Under the pieces are notes generated by a model. That model was not told the DNA's origin. It was given only the letters and a program-made list of their open reading frames with translations, and made no database searches. Position numbers and translations under genes: made by a program. Shown here in pieces: positions 19,735 through 28,612 of a DNA stretch of 64,000 bases. The stretch is taken from contig NZ_FNCH01000010.1 of assembly GCF_900100705.1 (NCBI RefSeq), positions 146,914 through 210,913 of the forward strand, given 5' to 3'. Source of the stretch: Pedobacter terrae (GTDB lineage: Bacteria; Bacteroidota; Bacteroidia; Sphingobacteriales; Sphingobacteriaceae). Every line of letters begins with the position of its first letter. Position 1 is the first letter of the stretch.

Positions 19735-21105
19735 ATGAAGATCATTAAATATATAGGCGTATTGTTGCTTATTTCAGGACTGCTGCTAAGCGGTTGCGAT
19801 AAATACCTGGATGTTGAACCGAAGGGGAAACAATTACTAAAAACAGCAAATGACTATGACCTTTGGTTAAATAGCCCCGTTTTCACCACCGAAACAGAAA
19901 CGAACATTCTAAACTACATGACAGATAATATTGATCTGCTAAATGTTGGTAATCCGCCCACCTCTCTGGCAGATTTGATTTATACCTGGGCACCTCAGTT
20001 CACCACAGATATCACTGCTGTCACCTATCTTTGGGGCGAACACTACCGAAGAATTAGCCTATACAATACGGTATTGATTGGTATAGACGCCGCTCAGGGT
20101 GGTACCGAATCACAAAAGAACACCCTAAAAGCGGAAGCATTACTCGGCCGTGCGCATTCATACTTTTATCTTGTAAACGAGTATGCTAAACCTTACGATG
20201 CCGCAACTGCTGCTACTGATTTGGCCGTGCCTTACGTAACCTCGGATAATGTTAGTCAAAAAGCACCGCCAAGAAGCACCTCTGCTGAAATTTATCAACA
20301 TATCATCAACGATATTAATGAAGCTATTCCGAACCTGCCGGCCGATAACAGCAATGCCAGGTTTCGGGGTTCTAAGGCTGCGGCTTACAGTGTGTTGGCC
20401 AGGGTTTACCTCTATAGAAGAGAATATGCCGAAGCGCAACGTGATGCAGAGCTGGCTTTGGCAAACACCCGCGCAACAATGATCGATTTAACTACCCCAT
20501 CAAGTTTTCCAACCACCTTAAATGTCGTATCGCATCCTGATGTCATCTACGGTAAAGGTACAAATGCCGCTGGATTGCCGCTGGCTCAGGAATTAAAAAG
20601 CACGTTCGCTGCGAATGATGCGAGAAAGACCGTGCTATACTCGAATTGGGCAAGCACTGTTAGAGGATCAACTCAGTTTTACGCTGCCGCAGTTACCCCG
20701 GCTTTTCAACTCACCAATACGGGAACCACGGTGCAGGAAATGCATTTAATTGCTGCTGAATGTGCAGCAAGAGCCAACAATTTGACGGTTGCACTCAGCC
20801 ACCTGAATGAAGTTCGTAGAAATCGCCTCACCGGCACACCAATCTCCAGCAGAGATTTCAGCTCAACAAATCAAACGGCGATACTGGATGAAGTACTGGC
20901 AGAACGCAGAAGGGAATTACCTTTTCACGGCCTCCGCTGGTTCGATATGCGCAGATTAGACATGGAAAACAGAATGACTTCTATAACCAGAATTAATGCG
21001 CAAAACGTTGTTATTGCCACGCTCGAACCGCACAGCAGTAAATATACACTTCAAATACCAGTGCAGGTATTAGCGTATAACCCAGACATGGTACAGAATC
21101 CATAA
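19735..21105 (+). CDS. SusD/RagB-family lipoprotein
   Basis: A 456-residue surface lipoprotein partner of the STN-SusC. The lipobox is LLSGC, followed by DKYLDVEPKGK, a common mature SusD start. The helices at AEALLGRAHSYFYLVNEYA and the C-terminal hallmark RRRELPFHGLRWFDMRRLD are clear. It is at the short end of the family. It begins 10 bases after SusC and is followed 17 bases later by a DUF1735-type lipoprotein gene. The substrate is unknown; the TlpA genes downstream may hint at a peptide or protein-derived ligand, but that is speculation. Confidence 0.92.
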   Translation: MKIIKYIGVLLLISGLLLSGCDKYLDVEPKGKQLLKTANDYDLWLNSPVFTTETETNILNYMTDNIDLLNVGNPPTSLADLIYTWAPQFTTDITAVTYLWGEHYRRISLYNTVLIGIDAAQGGTESQKNTLKAEALLGRAHSYFYLVNEYAKPYDAATAATDLAVPYVTSDNVSQKAPPRSTSAEIYQHIINDINEAIPNLPADNSNARFRGSKAAAYSVLARVYLYRREYAEAQRDAELALANTRATMIDLTTPSSFPTTLNVVSHPDVIYGKGTNAAGLPLAQELKSTFAANDARKTVLYSNWASTVRGSTQFYAAAVTPAFQLTNTGTTVQEMHLIAAECAARANNLTVALSHLNEVRRNRLTGTPISSRDFSSTNQTAILDEVLAERRRELPFHGLRWFDMRRLDMENRMTSITRINAQNVVIATLEPHSSKYTLQIPVQVLAYNPDMVQNP

Positions 21106-21122
21106 TCACTAAAACTCAGAAA

Positions 21123-22091
21123 ATGAAGATATCTAAATTTTATATACTGGCAATCTGCTCAATCTTAATGCTTTACTTATCATGTAAAAAAGACAAAGTG
21201 GCACGGGAGATACTCCCAGACGGAAGCGTTACCTTTGATCTGCCGGCAGCGTCAGACGTTGTGACAAGAGCGCTGGACATCAAAAATATTGCTGTAGTTA
21301 GCATAGAAATAAAAGCTATTTTAAAAGTCAACAGCTCCGCTGATGTACACTATGTTACCTTCGCACCTGACACCAGTAAAATTGGTGATTATAGAGCGAA
21401 GTATGGCAGCAATGCACTACTGCTGCCTACCACAACTTATCTGTTTTACAAACCAACTGTAGCTATAGCCGCTGGAACAAATGTTTCGGAAACTGCTGTA
21501 CTAAATCTGGGTTTCCAAACTAACCTGAAAAAGTTTAGCACCTATGTGCTTCCACTTACCATTACCGCTATAGATGGACAAAATCAAGATCCAAAGAAAA
21601 GTAAGGTGGTTTATTATGTATTTAACACTGGTGATGCACTTTATGTAGACCATACTGGTTTTACGCTTACCGCAGCAGCTTCTTCAACCGGGGGCGTAAA
21701 CGTTGCTGGAAGAGCTGTAGATGCCAATACCACCGGAACCTATTGGTTAAGTGCCACTACAGCTTCCCTGCCCCAATTTGTAACCGCAGACTTTGCCAGG
21801 GATGTTACTTTCTCAGGATTAGATTACTTTATTCCGACGGCTGTAACACCAACAACCGGGGGCTATACCACCTCTGCTAAGATAGAAACAAGCAGTAATG
21901 GCACTACCTGGACAGATAAAGGCACCTACGCGGTTGATGTAACCAATGCGGCCAGAAAACAGACCATTAATTTACCTGCACCAACCACCGCGAGGTATTT
22001 GCGTTTCACCATTTTAACCGCAACTCCATTTGTGCAATCAGGCACCAGCTATAGTGTTGGTTTTGTGGGCGGAATTGTTTTGAGGAACTAA
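21123..22091 (+). CDS. DUF1735 lipoprotein with discoidin-like C-terminus
   Basis: A 322-residue lipoprotein (LYLSC) with an N-terminal DUF1735-type beta-sandwich (about 30-165, LPLTITAIDGQNQDPKKSK region). A C-terminal part (about 180-322) resembles an F5/8 type C (discoidin) carbohydrate-binding domain: KIETSSNGTTWTDKGTYAV, then ARYLRFTILTATP. Probably a surface ligand-binding accessory protein of the SusCD pair. No catalytic residues are recognised. Confidence 0.75.
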   Translation: MKISKFYILAICSILMLYLSCKKDKVAREILPDGSVTFDLPAASDVVTRALDIKNIAVVSIEIKAILKVNSSADVHYVTFAPDTSKIGDYRAKYGSNALLLPTTTYLFYKPTVAIAAGTNVSETAVLNLGFQTNLKKFSTYVLPLTITAIDGQNQDPKKSKVVYYVFNTGDALYVDHTGFTLTAAASSTGGVNVAGRAVDANTTGTYWLSATTASLPQFVTADFARDVTFSGLDYFIPTAVTPTTGGYTTSAKIETSSNGTTWTDKGTYAVDVTNAARKQTINLPAPTTARYLRFTILTATPFVQSGTSYSVGFVGGIVLRN

Positions 22092-22121
22092 AAGAAATTT
22101 TTTATTTTAAAATAATTAAAC

Positions 22122-23258
22122 ATGAAAAAATTAATGATTCCAATCTTTATGCTGTTACCTTTTGTGGTAGCCGCTCAAAAAAATTATACCATTAAGGGAA
22201 ATGTGCCTGCACTAAAAGAACCGGCAAAGGCTTACCTGGTGACGCTTCAGGCAGATAAATGGAAAGAAACCGATTCTGTTGAAATTAAAAACGGGAAATT
22301 TGAGTTTACAGGCCATGTTATCGAACCGCAACCGGCCCTTATCGCCATTAAGCCGCTCCGCGCTAGACCAGGCGCCACGCTTGACGATACTAAAGATTTT
22401 TTCCTGGAAAATGCTGCGATTACTTTTGATGGGGCAGACTCCATTAAAAATGCAAAAGTGAGCGGTTCTGTAGCTGATCGCGAAAATAGCGAGCGGGAGG
22501 CTATGATTAGTAAGGTTACGGCAAAAATAATGATCCTACAAAAGGAATATGGTAAAAAAGCTCCTGATGGAACTTACCTAAAATCTGTTTCAGATCGCAA
22601 ATTGGCAGCTGATAGCATACAAAAACTCGTCGCTCAAAACAGAGCAATAAATATGAAGTTTGCCGAAGACCATCTGAATTCATTTGCAGGCTTATATGCG
22701 TACAACATGTATGTGCTTGACAGTAAATTTGAAGCGGCAAAAGTAGAGCCTTTATTTCATAAATTCTCTCCTGAGTTAAAATCATCGCCGTTAGGCAAAA
22801 AAACGGCAGAAAAAATTGAAATTGGAAAAAGACGTCAAACTGGCGCTAAAGTGACCGATTTTACTCAAAATGACATCAACGGAAAACCATTCAAACTTTC
22901 TTCGTTAAAAGGAAAATATGTATTGGTAGATTTTTGGGCAAGCTGGTGCCTTCCCTGCCGTGCAGAAAATCCAAACGTGGTAAAAGCCTATACTGCACTC
23001 AAGGATAAAAACTTCGAGATTGTTAGTGTATCACTCGATTACCCTGGAGGACAAAAGGTATGGGAAGATGCAGTGAAAAACGATGGCATGCCATGGATCC
23101 ACGTCAGCGATTTAAAAGGCTGGAAAAACGAAGTTGCCATGATGTATGGAATCAATTCTGTACCACAAAATGTTTTGGTTGATCCTCAGGGCGTAATTGT
23201 AGCGAAAAACCTTCGTGGCGAAAACTTATTGGATCAGCTGAAAAAATTTATCAATTAA
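22122..23258 (+). CDS. TlpA-like thioredoxin-family protein with DUF4369-type N-terminus
   Basis: A 378-residue exported thiol-disulfide protein. It has a signal peptide (FMLLPFVVAAQ), an N-terminal DUF4369-like beta domain (about 20-125), a helical linker, and a C-terminal AhpC/TSA-thioredoxin domain (about 235-378). The redox motif is WCLPC, Cys276 and Cys279, preceded by KGKYVLVDFWAS; a cis-proline motif (NSVPQN) follows. It is one of two tandem paralogues in the STN-SusCD operon; the second starts 25 bases later. A role in periplasmic reduction or oxidation is likely; the partner is unknown. Confidence 0.9.
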   Translation: MKKLMIPIFMLLPFVVAAQKNYTIKGNVPALKEPAKAYLVTLQADKWKETDSVEIKNGKFEFTGHVIEPQPALIAIKPLRARPGATLDDTKDFFLENAAITFDGADSIKNAKVSGSVADRENSEREAMISKVTAKIMILQKEYGKKAPDGTYLKSVSDRKLAADSIQKLVAQNRAINMKFAEDHLNSFAGLYAYNMYVLDSKFEAAKVEPLFHKFSPELKSSPLGKKTAEKIEIGKRRQTGAKVTDFTQNDINGKPFKLSSLKGKYVLVDFWASWCLPCRAENPNVVKAYTALKDKNFEIVSVSLDYPGGQKVWEDAVKNDGMPWIHVSDLKGWKNEVAMMYGINSVPQNVLVDPQGVIVAKNLRGENLLDQLKKFIN

Positions 23259-23283
23259 CCTAAAAAATAGATTTCAAAAAATT

Positions 23284-24417
23284 ATGAAAACCAATCTAAT
23301 GAACATCCTTGCGCTGTTCACATGCCTGATTACCGGCAGAACAATGGCACAAGATAAATTTACCATTACGGGTACATTGCCGAAAGCAGGAACGGAGAAA
23401 ATGGTATCGTTAACTTTTGTCAATGCTGATGGAAAAAGCGTAGTAGACAGCACGATTTTAACCAACGGAAAATTTGTGTTTAAGGGTACCACCGCTTTTG
23501 GAAATAAAGCTTATCTCGAATTAAAGGCGATTAAGAAAGATCCTTCAAAAAGAACAAATCCTGATTTTATAGATTTCTATCTTGAAAAGGGAACAACAAC
23601 AGCAAAGGGTGTTGATAGCATAGCCAGGGCTAGCATTACAGGCACAAAAGTACAGAACGAATATAATCAGTATAATGCACAAACAGCCGGGTTAATTGCT
23701 CAATTTAAAGAAATCAGCGCGCGATTTACAAAGGTTTATTACGCAAAAGTGAAAGATTCGGTAGAAATAAAAAAGATACAGGCAGAAGCAAAGCCTGTAC
23801 ATGCCAAAATTGAAGCTGCCCTGGATTCATTTATTTTTAATCATCCGGATTCTTATGTGACTGCAGATCTGATTCACCAAAATAAAATGGCGGTAATTGA
23901 TGTGGTTAAATTTGATCCTTATTATCAAATCTTAACGCCCCGGATACTCGCCAGCTTTACGGGAAAAAAAATTACCGGTAAGTATGAAAAGGCAAAACAA
24001 TTTGCAGTAGGCAGATCGATTGATTTTACCTTGCCAGACAAAGATGGTAAAGAATTCAAATTATCTTCACTCAAAGGAAAGTATGTACTTGTTGACTTTT
24101 GGGCCAGCTGGTGTGTACCCTGCCGTGCGGAGAATCCGTTTTTAATGAAAGCCTACCATGAACTGAAAGATAAAAATTTCGAAATTGTAGGGGTTTCGCT
24201 GGATGATACAAAGGCGGCTTGGATGAGAGCTGTTGAGCAGGATAAATTACCCTGGACGCAAGTGAGCGACGTGAAGGGTTTTAAAACAGAGGTAGCTGTC
24301 CGCTTCGGTATTACTGCTATTCCCCAAAACGTACTGATTGATCCGGCCGGAAAAGTAATTGCAAAAGATTTAAGGGGTGAAGATGTAAATAAAAAGATAG
24401 CAAACTTTATCAAATAG
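23284..24417 (+). CDS. TlpA-like thioredoxin-family protein (second tandem copy)
   Basis: A 377-residue paralogue of the preceding gene with the same layout: signal peptide (TGRTMAQ), DUF4369-like N-terminus, and thioredoxin domain with WCVPC (Cys277, Cys280) and cis-proline motif TAIPQN. The two copies share long stretches around the active site (KGKYVLVDFWASWC, PCRAENP) but diverge in the N-terminal half, so the duplication is not recent. It is the last gene of the operon; a hairpin follows the stop by 9 bases. Confidence 0.9.
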   Translation: MKTNLMNILALFTCLITGRTMAQDKFTITGTLPKAGTEKMVSLTFVNADGKSVVDSTILTNGKFVFKGTTAFGNKAYLELKAIKKDPSKRTNPDFIDFYLEKGTTTAKGVDSIARASITGTKVQNEYNQYNAQTAGLIAQFKEISARFTKVYYAKVKDSVEIKKIQAEAKPVHAKIEAALDSFIFNHPDSYVTADLIHQNKMAVIDVVKFDPYYQILTPRILASFTGKKITGKYEKAKQFAVGRSIDFTLPDKDGKEFKLSSLKGKYVLVDFWASWCVPCRAENPFLMKAYHELKDKNFEIVGVSLDDTKAAWMRAVEQDKLPWTQVSDVKGFKTEVAVRFGITAIPQNVLIDPAGKVIAKDLRGEDVNKKIANFIK

Positions 24418-24426
24418 TGATAAATA

Positions 24427-24450
24427 CCTGTTTATAGATTTGTAAACGGG
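24427..24450 (+). terminator. Hairpin after TlpA operon
   Basis: CCTGTTTA pairs with TAAACGGG (one G-T pair) around an 8-base loop, 9 bases after the stop codon of the second thioredoxin gene. A T-rich tail is absent. Confidence 0.45.
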
Positions 24451-24491
24451 GCCAGAGGCCTATAACCTGACCTCAAAACTACTTAAGTGCA

Positions 24492-24540
24492 AAGACCTGG
24501 TCAAACTGAAATTACTTTAATAAGCAGATGACCAGGTCTT
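24492..24540. repeat. 12-bp perfect inverted repeat, 25-base loop
   Basis: AAGACCTGGTCA at 24492-24503 and its exact reverse complement at 24529-24540 could form a stable stem in the 357-base gap between the TlpA operon and the dehydrogenase gene. It may be a second terminator or an operator. The rest of the gap (24541-24774) holds a small CCCCGAAGGGG hairpin near 24690 but no gene. Confidence 0.5.
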
Positions 24541-24774
24541 ACATTGGCCAGGTAATATTGCGCTAAAAATTCAGAATACCATAAAAAAATTTACTGAGTC
24601 CTCTGCTATGGCAGATTACATAAGGGAAAAAAAAAGAACTCATCGTCATCCCCACCATTCCCTGTTTAAGTTGAGTTAACCTTTGTCCCCGAAGGGGTGG
24701 TAACAAGCCAAAAAACTTCCTAACAAAAATGAAGTCTACGCAAACATTCGTCTTTTAAAGACAGTTAGGTAGAT

Positions 24775-25755
24775 ATGGAACTGGATCAAAATAAAAAAAC
24801 AACCATGAGAACCGTCGTTATTACCGGCGCGTCGAGCGGAGCCGGACGGGCCATTGCACTGGCCTTTGCGGCAAACGGTGACCATGTGGTAATTTCTGCG
24901 AGAAATATTGATGCGCTGAAAGAGCTTGCTGCCGAATGCGAAAGTCTTGGTGGATCGGCAAAATGTGTCGCCTGCGACGTCTCTGATTATCATCAGGTAC
25001 TCAACCTGGCGGCAGAGGCTGCAAATATCGGCAGCACTATTGATGTATGGGTTAATAATGCAGGTGTGCTCGCTATTGGTAGTTTCGACCAGACGCCCAT
25101 GGAAGTAAGTGAACAGGTAATCAAAACCAACCTTTTGGGTTATATGTATAGTGCCCACGCGGTTATGCCGTATTTTAAAAAACAGGGCTTCGGAATCCTG
25201 ATTAACAATATATCTATCGGCGGGTTCCTGCCCGTCCCCTTCGGTACTGGTTATTCTGCTGCTAAGTTCGGACTCCGCGGCTTCTCTGCCTCATTAAAAT
25301 CTGAGCTTCGGAAATACCCTAACATTCATGTCTGCGATGCTTTCCCTGGCTTTCTTGATACGCCCGGCATGCAGCATGCAGCCAATTATACGGGCAAAGT
25401 GCTCAAACCTGGCCCGGTAGTTTACGACCCTAACCGCCTGGCCCATGAAATATTCAAACTCTCGCTCAACCCGAAATCAGAAAAAATGGTGGGCAGCTTT
25501 TCCATATTCATGCGCTTATCCCGTGCCTTGTTCCCAACTCTGACCACTGCAATTGCAGGAGGTGTAATCCGTACCTACCTCAAACATGCCCAGGCCATTG
25601 CACCTACAAATGGAAATATTTTCAGTCCGGTAGCCTATGGCAATTCGGTACACGGAGGATGGGGAATTCCCGGAAAACCCAAAGCGCACCGTAAATATGT
25701 GGCCCTGGGTGCAGGGCTACTGCTCAGTGCATTACTCATTAAAAGGAAATGGTAA
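24775..25755 (+). CDS. Short-chain dehydrogenase/reductase with C-terminal membrane tail
   Basis: A 326-residue NAD(P)-dependent oxidoreductase of the classical SDR fold. The cofactor motif TGASSGAG is at residues 17-24, NNAG is present in WVNNAGVLA, and the catalytic Ser/Tyr/Lys set lies in NNISIGG and GYSAAKFG. Beyond the usual 250 residues there is an extension ending in a hydrophobic segment (YVALGAGLLLSALLI) followed by KRKW, which suggests membrane attachment. The substrate is unknown. The next gene starts directly after the stop codon. Confidence 0.88.
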   Translation: MELDQNKKTTMRTVVITGASSGAGRAIALAFAANGDHVVISARNIDALKELAAECESLGGSAKCVACDVSDYHQVLNLAAEAANIGSTIDVWVNNAGVLAIGSFDQTPMEVSEQVIKTNLLGYMYSAHAVMPYFKKQGFGILINNISIGGFLPVPFGTGYSAAKFGLRGFSASLKSELRKYPNIHVCDAFPGFLDTPGMQHAANYTGKVLKPGPVVYDPNRLAHEIFKLSLNPKSEKMVGSFSIFMRLSRALFPTLTTAIAGGVIRTYLKHAQAIAPTNGNIFSPVAYGNSVHGGWGIPGKPKAHRKYVALGAGLLLSALLIKRKW

Positions 25756-26340
25756 ATGGAGAACAAAATTGTTTTCTTTGGCGATAGCCTAATGGCAGGT
25801 TACGGACTAAAAGATCCTTCTTCAGCATCCATCCCAGCCCTCATTAAAGTAAGACTAAAAAAACTCGGACTAAACTACAGCGTCATTAATGCAGGCGTAA
25901 GTGGCGATACGACCGCGTCTGCCCTATCCAGACTTGACCAGGCCCTGAATGAAAAACCCGCGATTTTCATCCTTGAACTTGGCGCCAATGACTTTCTGCG
26001 TGGCATTAGCCCGGTAGTAATCTTATCCAACCTGCAGCTCATTATCAGCAGAGTTAAATCTACGAGTCCCTCAGCATCCATATTGCTATTGGGCATCGAA
26101 CTTCCAGACTGGGCAACCGGCTGGCATCATGGTGATTATTCTGGTATATTTTCGGCATTGGCTGAAAAAAACAGCATTTCGCTGGTTCCGTCATTCTTAA
26201 AAAATGTGGCAGGCATCCGTGCATTGAATATGTACGATGGTGTTCACCCACTTAAAGAGGGATACCAGATTGCGGCGGAAAATATCTGGCCAGAATTGTA
26301 CAGGATTATTCAGGAGCGGCAGGGTCTTAATATTCAATAG
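25756..26340 (+). CDS. SGNH/GDSL-type esterase (arylesterase/TesA-like)
   Basis: A 194-residue SGNH hydrolase with all four blocks: GDSLMAGYG (nucleophile Ser11), GVSGDTTA (Gly), LGANDFLRG (Asn) and DGVHP (Asp/His). It resembles TesA-type arylesterase/lysophospholipase but has no signal peptide, so it is probably cytoplasmic. It starts immediately after the dehydrogenase stop (TAA then ATG), which implies translational coupling. It may act with the dehydrogenase on a lipid or ester substrate; that link is inference from position. Confidence 0.88.
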   Translation: MENKIVFFGDSLMAGYGLKDPSSASIPALIKVRLKKLGLNYSVINAGVSGDTTASALSRLDQALNEKPAIFILELGANDFLRGISPVVILSNLQLIISRVKSTSPSASILLLGIELPDWATGWHHGDYSGIFSALAEKNSISLVPSFLKNVAGIRALNMYDGVHPLKEGYQIAAENIWPELYRIIQERQGLNIQ

Positions 26341-26399
26341 CGGGTATTTGCCATATCATTAATTGGTACGAGCAGTTTTTCTATTTCCCAATAAAAGCT

Positions 26400-26435
26400 G
26401 ATAATGGGTTGCCCTCGCAAGAGCAATCCATTATC
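26400..26435. terminator. Bidirectional hairpin between convergent genes
   Basis: A 13-bp stem (GATAATGGGTTGC with GCAATCCATTATC, one G-T pair) and a 10-base loop lie between the SGNH esterase gene and the end of the minus-strand PUL operon. Confidence 0.65.
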
Positions 26436-26472
26436 TTAAAACTTCTATTTATTTAAAAACTTACCTCGGCAA

Positions 26473-28455
26473 TTATTCCAGTGAAAAAGTTTCCCAGCCA
26501 GAAATAGTAGACCTGTTGCATTTCATGGCCGATTGGCCGTTTTCTGAAGAAATGTATTTGCCATTATTTCCTTTAAGGGAAATTTTTCCGTTAGTGTTTA
26601 CCACCCAGTCAAATTTTTCCCAATCGCTAATGGTTGTGCGGGTGCAGGTGATCCCGGTTGCAGCACCATTTTCTGAAGATACATATTTGTTCATACTTTT
26701 TAACGCGATTTTTCCGGCACCAGCATCAACAATGGTAAAGCTTTCCCAGTCAGAGGCACTCGCACGGTTACATCTTAGGGCGACTTCACCGTTTTCACCG
26801 GAAACAAACAGGTTGTTAGAACCTTTTAGTTTAATTGTCTGCCCAATTGGTGGTTCGGCCTGTACCTGCAGATTACCCAATTCCAACCAGCCGTTTTTAA
26901 AAGTTCCTGTTACGGCCAGTGCAATGCCTGGTTTGTTGGCATTTGTTTTATCAATGATGGCCACCCCCCATTTATAATTCCCAGCCGGCAGGTTAATTGC
27001 CGTTGTGGTAAAATTGTAACTCATAGGATTATCTTTCAGCCACTTAGAGGGTTCACCATTTTCATCTATAAAAAGTTTTTTAACCACACCTGCAGTGTCC
27101 AGAATGGCAAAAGCCACTTTATATTTATAATTCCACTGCGGAATGTTATTTGGGCAGTAACCCCAACCCATATTTCTCCAGCGATGGCTTAGTGTAGCGG
27201 TGGCCCCATTGGCAATTTCATTGGGTAATGATACCTGATCAGGATATAGCCGGTAGCCTCCTTCAGCATTGAAGCGCTGTACCAACGGAAAACTGGTTTG
27301 AAACCAGGAAGCCACTTCGCCAACCCTGAAATCCATCATATTTACAGCTGCTTCCGCTGATCTTTCAAATTCAGCTTTTCTTACGTCTTCAGGATGCCCT
27401 TCGCGATATTGGCCGCTTGAATCAATCCAATAGCGGTGTGTACCCGTTACAATCCATCCCCCTTCCATAATAATCGGGCGTTTATGTTTCCAGGTTGCTG
27501 CAAAGTTTTTCTCCCAGCTTTGGTAATAATCGGTCATGGCAAAAGCATCATGCCTTAGGCTATATCCTTGATTTATCGCTTTCACCAGTAACTGGTTGCT
27601 GTTCGGGTTTGCTGCACCCCAGCTCGTTGGATGGCCTATTAACCGGTGGTAATTGATCACCAGCGGTACTTTGGTGAAGGTCCTGTTGTAGAGCGCCATG
27701 ATCCAATCCAGGACCTCTTCCTTTACGGTTTCCGTTTGTGCGGCCGTTAATACCCCTGGAGCGGCATACACAGTATTATGGGCTTCACCCCATTTGCCTA
27801 AACCATAGGCATCAATAAAAGAGGTGCGAACCGGATCGTTAAAGTCTTTGGCAAGCTCTTCAATAAATGTGGCGTAATATTGCCTGAAAATTGGATCCTG
27901 TGGAAATGGTGTTTTCTGCGCTGGTACTGCAGGATTTGATAACCAATATTGAGCACCTGCCGTGAATACAAAGGAAGGGGTATTTTCTCCCTGGTCGCGT
28001 CCATCTACCACAATCCGGAAAGCAATAGGCAAGCCTCTGGTTTTAACACCGTTGATGAGTTTACCAATCTGCGAGTTGGAATCTCTCCAGGCATAAACGC
28101 CAGGGCTTGGATTAAGCGATCTCCAGCTGGTTCGGATGTAACAGGCTGATGCATAATCTATCGCCTTTACATTGGTACCCAGTTCGGGCACAAAAAACTG
28201 TGTGTCCCAATAGGTTTCGGTAGCATCACGTTTGCCATACATTACCCATCCATTTAATGGATTTCGTAACACCGCAGTACCATTATATACAGGGTTGATC
28301 AGCACATTATTGGCAATAACAGCCAATTTTTGTGGTCCCTTATCAAAGGTTTGTGAAAGATTTTCTTCCACTATTTTGGAACAGGAAAGCGAATGCAGAC
28401 CTAAAAGCGCAAGTAGTGTTACCTTTCCAGTCCACCCGAAAATGATTTTTTTCAT
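26473..28455 (-). CDS. DUF4832-type lipoprotein with fascin-like beta-trefoil
   Basis: A 660-residue lipoprotein (LHSLSC). The central part (about 50-400) looks like a TIM-barrel glycosidase-type fold of the DUF4832 group (LRNPLNGWVMYGKRD, YIRTSWRSLNPSPGVYAW, FIDAYGLGKWGEAHN). A beta-sandwich follows (about 400-525, TLSHRWRNMGWGYCP). The C-terminal 125 residues hold three repeats of a fascin-like trefoil (VSGENGEVALRCNRASASDW; VSSENGAATGITCTRTTISDW; ISSENGQSAMKCNRSTISGW), probably carbohydrate-binding. Last gene of the long SusCD operon, after a 157-base gap. Enzyme activity is not established for the family. Confidence 0.75.
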   Translation of the reverse strand: MKKIIFGWTGKVTLLALLGLHSLSCSKIVEENLSQTFDKGPQKLAVIANNVLINPVYNGTAVLRNPLNGWVMYGKRDATETYWDTQFFVPELGTNVKAIDYASACYIRTSWRSLNPSPGVYAWRDSNSQIGKLINGVKTRGLPIAFRIVVDGRDQGENTPSFVFTAGAQYWLSNPAVPAQKTPFPQDPIFRQYYATFIEELAKDFNDPVRTSFIDAYGLGKWGEAHNTVYAAPGVLTAAQTETVKEEVLDWIMALYNRTFTKVPLVINYHRLIGHPTSWGAANPNSNQLLVKAINQGYSLRHDAFAMTDYYQSWEKNFAATWKHKRPIIMEGGWIVTGTHRYWIDSSGQYREGHPEDVRKAEFERSAEAAVNMMDFRVGEVASWFQTSFPLVQRFNAEGGYRLYPDQVSLPNEIANGATATLSHRWRNMGWGYCPNNIPQWNYKYKVAFAILDTAGVVKKLFIDENGEPSKWLKDNPMSYNFTTTAINLPAGNYKWGVAIIDKTNANKPGIALAVTGTFKNGWLELGNLQVQAEPPIGQTIKLKGSNNLFVSGENGEVALRCNRASASDWESFTIVDAGAGKIALKSMNKYVSSENGAATGITCTRTTISDWEKFDWVVNTNGKISLKGNNGKYISSENGQSAMKCNRSTISGWETFSLE

Positions 28456-28612
28456 AGTAATAAATATTAAATTTTAGATTAGAGGTTTTGCTATTATTCG
28501 GTACCTATTTTGAACCTGAGACTAAATTTTCTTTACACTAAATCTTTCTTTACATATCGCAATTGGAGAAAAATGCCAATCAATAATTTTAATAAGAAGT
28601 TAAGCGTAAACC

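Noticed and set aside
24640..24705. CGTCATCC near 24643 as another copy of the palindromic repeat
   Set aside because: Only the 8-base outer arm matches; there is no core or opposite arm, and such a short match can arise by chance.
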